Source: Certhia americana (Eukaryota; Chordata; Aves; Passeriformes; Certhiidae). Taken from it: a stretch of DNA of 64,000 nt. The DNA lies in assembly GCA_018697195.1 (NCBI GenBank), contig CM031864.1, positions 26,322,944 to 26,386,943 on the forward strand, in the 5' to 3' direction. The notes beneath the pieces are model-generated. The model was not told where the DNA came from. It saw only the letters and a list, made by a program, of their open reading frames with translations, and searched no databases. Position 1 is the first letter of the stretch; every line of letters starts with the position of its first letter. A program made the translations under genes and the position numbers. This document shows positions 52,186 through 61,439 of this stretch, piece after piece.

Positions 52186-53737
52186 TGGGGACAAACTCCA
52201 GTTATCTTCAGTCATCTTTGAAAAAACAGGTTAAATACCAGGACCATTTCTGTTAATAACAGATTCATCCTTTCCCTCTTCTTCTTCTATGTGTTGGCTA
52301 CTCAGTGTCAACTTTACTTATGGTAAGTTGCCAGAGAAATTTTATTATTTATTGCTGAGTCCATCACAGGAGCATTAGCAGCTCTGAAACACTCCAATAT
52401 TGCCAATCAGATATTGCTAGGCTTGTTTTCAATTCTGCATCCTGCTCAGCACTGTGATGATTGGAAAATTCTGCAGAGTGCTCTTCTCAGCACCTTAATA
52501 ATGACAGGGTGGGAATGTTCTCAGCAGGATCTGAATGTGTGACACGCAATGTCTGCTGGAGATGTTGTCTGTGATGCCTCAGGAAGTACCAAAAAGCCAA
52601 AATACAATAAAATATATGTTTATATGAAGTATGAGAATATACCAATGTATTATAATATATAAATATATGAAAAAAAAAGAAATTAAAGGTAACACTAATC
52701 CAGAATTACCCAAATTTTCCTAGGCAACTCCTCCACTGAGAGACTGTTTGCTGGTGCCTGCTACAAGCAGTAATTGAAGAAGTTTTCCAGCTCCAAAGAG
52801 GATTCATAAATTAATTCTCAGAACAGAAGGTTATCATCTCACCAGAGAGATGAGCATTTGGACTGGACTAAGTTACAGTATCAATTCCTCTGGCATTAAA
52901 TAACCTTTCTCTCCCTGACAAACATTAATGGCCTTTCAGGCAGTGGCTCGGAGTTTTCCCTGCCGTTTTCTCTCTGGGAAAACTCTTATATTTTTCCCAG
53001 TTATTACAACTCGATTGAAATCCTGCTCCAGATAGGGTAAAGACAGCTAAATCATTGAGTCAAAGCCAATTAGAGACTCAGGGGGCAAAAAAACAGTGAT
53101 AAAAGTACAGGGCTTTGCTTAATTGCCTGTTTGTATTCCACCCCAGTGAAGGAGGGGAAATTTGCTGTGGAAGGGTTCCTATTACCGTGTTAGGAAAAAA
53201 CCCCACAGATTGGGGAGAAAGTCTTTGGGAATTTGGAAAGGGCAAACAATTAATTTATCTCCTAGGCAAGGCTTTGGGTGCAATCTGAAATCAAACCACT
53301 GGGCCCTTTTGGCAGATAGAAATGGCATGTAATAAGCAGGATATAGCAACAAGGATGGAGTAAATAGGTTCTATTAAAAATAATCCAAAAAAAGACTCCT
53401 AAAACATCATACAGATGGATTTAATGTTTCCTAGGGGATGCTCATAGAGTATGGAAACATGAACTGAAAATTTTTTCATTCCTGAATCTATATTGCAATG
53501 TGACACATCCTTTATTTAATGATATAGGGGCCAAAGTTACCAATATACAGGAGCAGTAAAAAAGCAAATAAAGTATTTCTCAAAGAAAATGCAAAGGCGA
53601 AAAGCAAAGACCAAAAAAAGGTGGGGAAAAAAGCTTTAACATCTAAAAATTCACCTGTGATATTTTCTCATTTCCTATTTATTTTGGGGGAATTTTAAGT
53701 AGCAAAGCTTAATTTTAGAAGTAATAAAATATTATTT
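52186..53737. other. Unique AT-rich spacer
   Basis: No gene recognised. Confidence 0.4.
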
Positions 53738-54060
53738 ACAAGGGCCTGGAGTAACAGAACAAGGGGGAATGGCTTTAAGCTGATGGAGGGCAGGGTTAGA
53801 TGGGCTATTGGAAAGGAGTTTTTCCCTGTGATGGTGGGGAGGCCCTGGCACAGGGCGTCCAGAGAAGCTGTGGCTACCCCTGGATCCCTAGAAGTGTCCA
53901 AGGCCAAGTTGGAAGGGGCTTGAAGCACCCTGGGATAGTGGAAATTGTCCCTGACCATGCAGATGTGGGACTTACAGGAGATGGACTTTTAGACACCTTC
54001 CACTCCAAACCATTCTGTGACTTCTGACCCAAACTCAGGGATTCTGGGATTCCATGATTC
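53738..54060 (+). mobile_element. CR1 LINE 3' end
   Basis: Complete 3' block with tail GATTCTGGGATTCCATGATT. It stops 17 bases before the right arm of the dispersed repeat, so the two are immediate neighbours. Confidence 0.95.
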
Positions 54061-54076
54061 AGCTCTTTAGCACCAA

Positions 54077-55417
54077 ATTGGTGCTGGAGGTGCTCAGCAC
54101 CCACCTCAGTGGGCTGCTGGTCCACTTTGCCTGACTTCAGGAGGATTTTCCCTTTTCCTTTTGAACACCCTGGCAAACACGGAGCCTCTCAGCCCACACC
54201 ATTCCCCTCTCTGTGAGCACAAGACATTCACAGCCTCACAAGGCTGGGTTGCCACCCCATGTGCTGCAGCTCCTGTGAGGCCTGGTCAGGGAGCCCGGGC
54301 AGCTCTGCACAGATCTCCTGGCAATTGCTCAGTTGGGAACAAGCAGGAGCCTGAGACTGCAGAGACAAACCACACATCTGCTTTGCTGTGAACCCCAAGG
54401 ACAGGCAGTGTCCAGCATGGCAGACTGTGGGATCCTGCAGTTTTTAGCTGGACAGTGGCTGTTGCCCACCACATGTGCTCTCAGGCTCATTGTCTCAGTA
54501 GATTTTCAGCAAGGCAGCAGAGCTGCATTTGCAAATGCATTTTAGTGCTGCAGCACCTCTGGGGCACCTGACACAGTGAGTGGGATCCAATCTCCTGGCA
54601 GGAAAATCACTGTGAGCCTCACAATGAGTTCCATAGAACAGCCTGGGAGATGCTCCCCTGAAGAACAGGGAGTTCTACAAAACCCACTTGGCATGGCTGA
54701 GAGCACTCCTTCCTGCAGAGATCCTACAGAATGATCCCTGCACCAGGGCAGCTCCCTAAGAGAACTGGACACAAAAAAGGGTTTTTTGCATCAACCACTT
54801 TGTGCCACAAGTCACAAGGACTTGGTGTCCATTCATCCCTCCTGGCCCAGGCAGCGCCTTTCTCCTCTGCCCCACACAGCACACACTGCACTGCCCCAGC
54901 AACCGAAAGGCTTCGGCCTACAGGATTTCCCCTCCGGATCAATGTCTATTTTCACATTATAGCCTGTCTGTAACTGGACAAGGTAAACCTGGCCATAACA
55001 GAAACCCAATTCAGCTAGCATGTTTTATTTCAGAAAACAGATAAACAAGTCCCCAGATAGGTTGGATTCAAACCTATACAGGGGACCCTCAGCCAACCCT
55101 GAGGGTTCAAGCCGGCTTAGATGCAGGCACACCACGGGACAGAGATCTAGGTGGAGAGAGATCCTGACCAATCAGCTGTCTAAACATGGGAAATTCAAAC
55201 CCCTATATAAGGGGGGTCAGAACAATAAAACACGTTGCATGGATCTCAGAGAGTTTGTGTCATCTCTGTCTCTGACCAATGACCCCCACTGTAACAGACT
55301 ACAGATCAATGAAAACAATAAGCACTTCTGATTTATCAACTCTATCATTTTATTTCAATAAAAGAATCTTATCTGACCTGTTCTGACTTAACAAAAGCTA
55401 CAACTCAAGAGCCTAAG
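54077..55417 (+). repeat. Dispersed repeat, right arm (interrupted by an LTR)
   Basis: Reverse complement of 1-1001 once the LTR at 54943-55303 and one copy of its target duplication are left out. In this arm the sense end has AATAAA at 55357-55362. The match extends at least to GCCTAAG at 55411-55417, where the partner leaves the window, so the true right end may lie further on. It begins next to the 13-base palindrome CACCAAATTGGTG (54071-54083). Confidence 0.85.
54943..55303 (+). mobile_element. Solo LTR inside the dispersed repeat, 6-base duplication
   Basis: 361 bases from TGTCTATTTTCAC to CAGACTACA, flanked by GATCAA at 54937-54942 and 55304-55309. TATATAA at 55204-55210 is followed by AATAAA at 55224-55229, then about 75 bases of R/U5. 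The paralogous arm near window position 130 reads straight through ATCAATG with no insert, giving an independent empty site. Class II (ERVK-like) by duplication length. Confidence 0.96.
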
Positions 55418-55741
55418 GAACATGTTCCAGAGGAGCATCTTCCTGATCAAGTTCTGAAAAAAATTATATATCAGAAACAAAAAAAGCTTCCTATAGCTTT
55501 TCTTTACAAGCTAATGTCTAGTTGAAGTATTCAGAGTTCTTTAGCTTAAACACTTGGCTTTCTTATGGCACTACCTAGTCTGAGCCCCAATCTGTAATTT
55601 ATGAATTAAATAGGAATATTCTATTCTTTATTCTGTTATCTTAAATTCTAGCAGCAAACATCTACCCCTACTTTAACCTACAGAGTTTATCTCTATTAAT
55701 TTTTCTACTTCTGCTCCTCAATTTCTTCTGGCAGCAGTTAC
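55418..55741. other. AT-rich spacer
   Basis: Could be a continuation of the dispersed repeat, whose partner here lies outside the window. Otherwise unrecognised. Confidence 0.35.
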
Positions 55742-55818
55742 AATGAGCCTCCCAGCCCTCCAGCAGATCGACACTGCCATTGAGCTTGGTGTCATCTGCA
55801 AAATGATGTGAGGGTGCC
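55742..55818 (-). mobile_element. CR1 LINE fragment, internal part
   Basis: In complement it corresponds to the CR1 region read as GAGCTTGGTGTCATCTGCAAA and GAGGGTGC on the plus strand. It is cut off sharply where the next LTR starts. Confidence 0.6.
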
Positions 55819-56222
55819 TGTGGTGGTGTGTTTTTCTTGAATGAATCGTTCCTGGTTTCCCCCAGGTTGGTTGGTTTGGTTCAAGTTTTCTTCTCCCTTT
55901 CCCAGTTGTCTGTCAAGTTGTCAATCCTAGCAGACCCTGTCTTAAAGTCTAGAATTTATTATGTTCCTCAATGCAATATTGGTTCACCCAGGTTGTATCC
56001 TCCCCTCGGTTTCCCTTACTGTTTATTGCTCTGTGAGTCCCTCCTTTTGTTTATCCCTTGTCCAGTCCCTACTGGTTAAAGATTTGTACCCTCCCCTTGT
56101 ACCTCCCCTGTATAAGACTGTGCACCATGCTGGTTTTTGGTTCATGCAATGATCAGGGTTACTCTGACCAGAACCCTGACTTGCTTTGGGTCTTGCTTTG
56201 CCTCTCTGGGTGTTTTATCATT
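55819..56222 (+). mobile_element. Probable LTR, plus orientation, ends uncertain
   Basis: C/T-rich sequence with TGTATCCTCCCC and TTGTACCCTCCCC words like those in the LTR at 61452-62154, and a TATAAG at 56111-56116. The proposed end ATCA is followed by TTGGCAGCGTGGAGCC, which faintly resembles a primer-binding region, but I could not match it to a known tRNA. No AATAAA and no target duplication were found. Confidence 0.5.
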
Positions 56223-56916
56223 GGCAGCGTGGAGCCATGGTGGGATGGCCTCTATGAGTGGAGGCCTGCAATGAGGGGTCTGAGGCTCCTGAACGCCCTT
56301 TGCAGAGCCCTGAGCTCCCTCCTGGAGTGGGACAGCTGCTGCACGGGGACAGCTGCAGCTGAGTGCAGGCTTTGCAAACGCTCAAATGTGCACCTGTCCC
56401 ACTTCAGCAATTCTTCCACTCACCAAGTGGTCCCCACGGCAGCATCCAGTTCCCTGAAATCCCTCCTTGCATCTTCCATTTGGGACAGCCTTTGTTCTTC
56501 TGACTCTGTGCCTGTGTCCATGTCAAAGAGCAGGGGTTTCATCTGATATGGACAGATCAGGGTGACCTGTGGCTGATCCAAACATTCTCTGTCAGTGTGC
56601 AGACTTCAGAGGCCCAGCTCTGTGCCCATGACTTGCATGGCAGGGACCATGAGGCATTCTGTTCCTGACTACTCTGGCTTAGGTCTTTGGTCTCTACCCA
56701 AGCCTCATGGGACAGGGACACTAAGCTGCTCTCTTCCCTGTCCATCCTGCCTGGCTCTGTGTCTTCTGGCCATGCCTCAGATTGGAGGGACCCTGAGGCA
56801 CTCTCCTTCTCAGTGCTCCTGTTCAGGTCTGTGTTTTCTGCCCACTCTGTGGATGGGCCAGACCTGAGCTCCTCACAGCAGGACCCCTCCTCTCCCTGTA
56901 GTTCTGCCAGGACTGC

Positions 56917-57628
56917 TGTCTTGGTTTGGAAAGACAGGGGTGTCTGCTAGGAACCAAAAAAAAAAAAAAAGGAAACTTCCCTTGGGGTTTGTTATAATTC
57001 CAAAATTGAAGGGGAGGTCTCAGGCAACGATAAGGAGAGAAGGAATAACAGTTCTTTACTAGTTAGTCTAACAAGGTAAATTAACAATAATAACTACAAT
57101 ATTGACAACAAACAGAACTAGAGAAGAAAAAGGGAAAAGAGAAAAAAACCCAACAAACCAGTTACAGTTTTTCCTCTGGTAACCCCTCACCCCCCTCAGT
57201 ACCGTCACAAGCTAATAGAGCAGCAGCTCTGGGAGGATGAGATGATTCCGAGGGTTCACAGTGGCTGGAGCTGTTGGAAAAGTGTCCCGGCTGGCAGGGG
57301 CTGCAGAAACACAGCATGGGGAGACTTCGAGCAGAACTGAAGAAACCGTGGGTGCAGGGCAGGGAGGAAACGGGTTCCCAAAAATCCCGGGGGACACATG
57401 AAGAGACGGTGGTCCGACGGAGTTCCAGGTGAAGGAATGGTGAGAGCTCAGCCCTGGCAGTTCCCCCAGAGCAGAAAACTGCCCCGAGTGAAGTGAACTC
57501 AATGTCTCTTGGTAGCTGCTTCTTTTGTTTGTTCCTAAGCACCCATGAGCACCAAAAAGCACCCAGCAATTAGCTTCTTAGCAACTTCTGGGAAAAAATT
57601 CTATAAGAAATCAACCCAACCCCCAACA
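56917..57628 (-). mobile_element. Solo LTR, family D, subfamily 2, inside the gene-like block
   Basis: 712 bases from TGTCTTGGTTTGG to CCCCCAACA. Flanks ACTGC (56912-56916) and TCTGC (57629-57633) agree at four of five bases, a slightly worn 5-base duplication. It is the closest relative of 28052-28788. Removing it would join the two halves of the antisense gene-like block with a frame change at or near the junction. Confidence 0.9.
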
Positions 57629-58670
57629 TCTGCCCTTGCTGCTGGCCCTGCCCACTGTCCTAGATCTTCCTGCTGGCTGGGTAAGGGGCTGGGGGGATAG
57701 CAGAAGCATTGCCAGGCTGCTGCCCAGCACCAGAGGCAGAAGTTGTCTTCTTCTCTGCTGCTGCTGTCTGTGCACCAGAGGCAGAAGTTCCTGTCTTTGA
57801 CAACTCTTGTGCCTGGGCAATGGCACTCATGTGCTGCTCCTTGTCGTCCGGAGCTCCAGCTAGGGCATCAGCTGCTGGCTCGGTGTCCATGGGAGCTGCT
57901 GGGGCAGGAGATGTGCTGGGCAGGTCAGTATCTGCCTCATCTGCCTCCAGCGAGCTGGGTTCCACTGTGAGTGCTGGGTAGAAGGCGTTGACCCAGATTG
58001 TGTGGAGGATGATGTTGTTCCTTCTCGTCTGGTGCCTCTCTTGGGCCTTGCTGTCTTCCCCCAATCAGTGGGACACTGATTGATCTGTGTCTTGGAGGAA
58101 CAGCTTTAGGAGTTGTCCTGGGCCACTGTAAGACTCCAGTTTGTGCAGGTCGCAAGAACCGGACTCTGAGAGGCTCTCTTCCCTGTCACTCCCAGCTTGG
58201 CAAGCATCAGACCAGTGCTGCTCCTCGCTCCATAGTTCTTTGAGGAGTGCCCTCACTGCTGGCTCTACCCACAGCCCCAGCTCTTCCAGCTGGCAGGGGG
58301 AGGGACTGGGAATGCAGCAGTGCTCTCAGGGATACGGGCCTGCGGTCTTTGTCCTCTTGTCTCGGGCTCTGTGGGGTTCAGCTGGGCCCTGCTCTGTGCA
58401 CGGGTGAAGCTTCGAGTGCTCTTCCCATGCATTTTGTGTGAGGGGCCTGGGGGGCCTCTCTTCCTCAGTGCTCTGTCTTTTCTTCCTGGTGTGTTCCTCT
58501 TTCAGTGTGTGGAGTAGCCAGTCTTCCTCCAGCTTGGGGAAGGGCTGCTCCTCAATTCCTGGTGCTGTCAGGACAGCCCCCACCTCTGCCCCTGCCCCCA
58601 GCGGGCCGGCCGGGGGGCTGGGGCCGCAGCAGGGGCTGTGCGGAGCAGCTGTCCGGCTCTCTGCCCGGGC

Positions 58671-58718
58671 TGCTGGTGCTGGTGCTGGTGCTGGTGCTGG
58701 TGCTGGTGCTGCTGCTGG

Positions 58719-58750
<32 letters not shown>
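58671..58750. repeat. (CTG/GGTGCT)n triplet repeat
   Basis: Six GGTGCT-type units followed by about a dozen CTG triplets. On the plus strand it gives a meaningless Leu/Val run; on the minus strand it reads Ser/Thr in the frame of the gene-like block. It is GC-rich and probably length-variable. Confidence 0.95.
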
Positions 58751-58752
<2 letters not shown>

Positions 58753-59147
58753 GCCCCTCAGCCCGTGCCCTGAGCCAGGTGCCGCTGTGTCCCCGGTTGG
58801 TGGCCGCGTCCCCGGATCACAGCTGCCACCCTGCTCAGGATGGCACGGGAGCCGCGCCGCAGCGAGTGTGGCTGAGCCTGGCCAAGGGCCCTGGGGCTGT
58901 GTGGTGCCACTGCCCGGCTCTCTGCTGCTGCTGTCTGTGCACCGGCGGCAGCCCGGGAGTCACGGTGCTCCTCAGCTTCCTGCGGAGCTGTCCGTGACTC
59001 ACAGCCTTGCAGCTGCACACAGGAGGACAAGGCTGAGGTCGAGGCGGCTGCGTGGGAACCAAAGGGCTGCCCTGGCACAGCAGCTCCCTCCGTTCCAGCA
59101 AGCCTGGCCCTGACCCCGAGGCAGCTGCGTGCTGCCTCACCGCTCAC

Positions 59148-59222
59148 TTTCTGCCTCCTGAGACAGCGCAGCCAGCTCTGCATGGGCTGGATGCCCCTGG
59201 TCGTCCTCCCCTCTGTAGCCAT
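59148..59222 (-). other. Candidate first exon of the antisense gene-like block
   Basis: An ATG at 59222-59220 opens 25 codons with a basic stretch (WLRCLRRQK), ending directly at a good splice donor: AAA then GTGAGC at 59147-59142. Upstream (59230-59460) is GC- and CpG-rich with no TATA, as for many vertebrate promoters. This is inference from local signals; there is no proof of transcription. Confidence 0.3.
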
Positions 59223-59466
59223 CTCTGCCTCGCAGTGGCGCTACAGTATCCCGGGACGATGCTGTCTCCTGACAGAGCTGCTCTCCTGGAAGTGGGCACC
59301 CCCGGGCTCTTAGCACCCTTTTGCACCCTCCTGGTCTGAGTGCAGCCCCAAGGTCACAATGGGCTCTGGGCACACACAGCCCAGGTGTCACAAAGGACCC
59401 TGGAATGCGCTGCTGTCCCCAGGGGCTGCTCCCCAGCACCCGTAGGACAGCAGTGGAGGGGGCTCA

Positions 59467-59580
59467 GAACCAGCTGGAACCGGCTGGAACCAGCTGCAAA
59501 CTGGCTGGAACCAGCAGGAACCAGCTGGAACTGGCTGGAACCAGCTGCAAACCATCTGGAACCAGCTGAAACTGGCTGGG
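59467..59580. repeat. 10-base minisatellite
   Basis: About eleven copies of a CTGGAACCAG-like unit with C/T and A/G variants (CTGCAAACTG, CTGGAACTGG). A longer pattern containing CAGCTGCAAAC also recurs about 50 bases apart. Confidence 0.95.
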
Positions 59581-59803
59581 ACAGGAGTGTGTGAAGAGTG
59601 CGGTGACAGAGCTGTCCCGCAGCTTCTCGCAGTGACAAATCAATGACTGCAATGAAAGCAGTGCATATGCCACAGCTTTAGAAAAGTGTGTTTTCACATA
59701 ATGCACGGCTGTAAAATTGGAGAAGGCATTGCTACAGGCTGATTTTTTTTTTTAATAGGTGTAAAATATGTGTTCGTGACTCGTGTTTGATAAGTCTCAG
59801 CTC
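59581..59803. other. Spacer
   Basis: Unique sequence between the minisatellite and the next LTR, with a T-run at about 59743-59754. Confidence 0.4.
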
Positions 59804-60242
59804 TGTTGGGGTGAAATTTACAAGGTAGCTAAAGTCACAAGAGAAGTCCAGCTGCAATGATAATGAATAAAGATAGAGACAAGATGAAAGAGGATGTGAT
59901 TATTTGGATAGGATTAGCTGCTTTTTTTTTTTTTTTGCACTTGCGCTAAAGGAAAGTGGAATGCAAGGTCATCGAAGAAGATAAGTCCCTTTCATCCAGT
60001 GACCCCCGAAAGAGGGGAGAAGACCTCTAGCAACAGCAAAGAGTCTGCACAGTACAATCTTGAAGACAAAAAACTTGAAGAAACGAAACTGGGAGGGAAA
60101 TGAAGGGAAATGAGACCTGCAACAGTATAAAAACAGGACAAACAGCAAATACAATTTGCGAGCCATTGGTATAGCGAGATGTCTCTGACTTCCCAGCGCT
60201 GCTTGCTTGCCATTCTCAATAAAATTAGTTAATTATAAATCA
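59804..60242 (+). mobile_element. Solo LTR, plus orientation, 4-base duplication
   Basis: 439 bases from TGTTGGGGTG to TATAAATCA, with GCTC on both sides (59800-59803 and 60243-60246). TATAAAAA at 60126-60133 and AATAAA at 60218-60223 are correctly placed. A 4-base duplication is the class I (gammaretrovirus-like) size. The flanks match over 11 bases (TCAGCTCTGTT), longer than needed, so the exact ends deserve checking. Confidence 0.65.
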
Positions 60243-60441
60243 GCTCTGTTCATTTATAACAATAGATAATTACCAATCACAAAAAATTGTGGAAAATTAA
60301 AAAAAAATAAAAATCCGAGGGGATAATTTTTTTGTGTCTATTTCCTCTGATATTTGCACACTCACCAGAGAATCCCCTTCTAAAATCAAGCTAGAGGGCA
60401 CAGTGAAAAATGCAGAGTTGTATATCAGACATGCGCAACAC
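60243..60441. other. Short AT-rich spacer between two LTRs
   Basis: Nothing recognised. Confidence 0.5.
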
Positions 60442-61173
60442 TGTTGGGGGTTGGGGTTATTTTCTTATAGAATTTTTTCCCAGAAGTTGCTAAGAAGCTA
60501 ATGGCTGGGTGCTTTTTGGTGCTCATGGGTGCTTAGGAACAAACAAAAGAAGCAGCTAAGGCAGAGACAGGGAGGCACCGTCTTTACTTCGCTCTGGGCA
60601 GTTTTCTGCTCTTGGGAAAACAGCCAGGAGCTGCTCGTCTCGGCGCAGCAAAGAGCTCACCACCCTTCACCTGGAACTCGGTCGGACCACCATCTCTTCA
60701 TGTGTCCCCCGGGATTTTGGGAACCCGTTCCCTCCCTGCCCTGCACCCACAGCTTCTTCAGTTTTGTTCGAGGTCTCCCCACGCTGTATTTTCTGCAGCC
60801 CCTGCCCAGCCAGGACACTTTCCAACAGCTCCAGCCACTGCCAACCCTCGGATCCATCTCATCCTCCCAGGACTGCTGCTGGCTCTAGTAGCTTGTAATG
60901 GTACTGAGGGGGATTGGGGGTGCCAGATGAAAAGTATAACTGGGTTGTTGTGGGTTTTTTTTCCTTTTCTTCTCTAGTTCTGTTTGTTGTCAATATTATA
61001 GTTATTATTGTTAATTTATCTTGTTAGACTAACTAGTAAAGAACTGTTATTTCTACCCTCACACCGTTGCCTGAGACCCCCCTTCAATTTTAGGATAATA
61101 ACAAGTCCAAGGGAAGTTTCCATTCTTTTTTTTTGTTCCCTAGCAGAAACCCCTGTCTTTCCAAACCAAGACA
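60442..61173 (+). mobile_element. Solo LTR, family D, subfamily 1, plus orientation
   Basis: 732 bases from TGTTGGGGGTTGG to CCAAACCAAGACA with a perfect 5-base duplication AACAC (60437-60441 and 61174-61178). The poly(A)-signal position reads AGTAAA (61035-61040) instead of AATAAA. It is inverted relative to the other three family D copies, and its own duplication shows it inserted independently. Confidence 0.93.
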
Positions 61174-61439
61174 AACACCAAGCTTAGAATCAAAAACTCT
61201 GGTGTGAAAATACTGGGCTTATTAGGAAAAGGTTTTCCTTCCATCATAGTTAAGAATTTCATCGTTTGCCACTTTTTAATGCAGGGTAAGCCATAAGAGA
61301 ACTCACAAAATTCAGGACACAAAGGAAAAAGCTCCAGAGAGGAGCTGTTGGAATACAATTTCAAGATGGCTGAAGCATTAACATAACTCCAATTTCAACT
61401 GGGAAATTACAAGAGGAAATTATGGTGAATACTCCAGTT
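61174..61439. other. Spacer
   Basis: Unique; nothing recognised. Confidence 0.4.

Larger units (their letters stand above)
56252..59222 (-). pseudogene. Antisense gene-like block, unknown family, broken
   Basis: Function unknown. The minus strand holds several open segments that read like one acidic, Ser/Glu/Pro-rich protein. First, 58583 to 57660 is a single frame interrupted only by TGA at 58326-58328 and 58065-58067; the frame stays open upstream through a Ser/Thr run coded by the CAG repeat near 58671-58750. Next, 56916 to 56557 (119 codons without a stop) starts exactly at the edge of an inserted LTR. Last, 56545 to 56254 is a coiled-coil-like Leu/Arg/Glu-rich segment with one stop at 56420-56422. 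Motifs such as REES and SLS..EAW recur. A possible first exon is 59222-59148. The stops, frame changes and the LTR at 56917-57628 argue for a pseudogene. A spliced gene is the alternative, since GTGAGT and GTGAGC donors occur. No domain was recognised, and a match to a passerine multigene family is possible. Confidence 0.4.

Noticed and set aside
58505..59113. Longest open frame in the window (202 codons, plus strand) with a Leu/Val run
   Set aside because: Its length comes from the CTG repeat and GC-rich DNA with few stops. The sequence has no domain, and the opposite strand is the better coding candidate.
56917..61173. A provirus bounded by the two family D LTRs at 56917 and 60442
   Set aside because: The LTRs are in opposite orientations and each has its own target duplication, so they are separate solo insertions.
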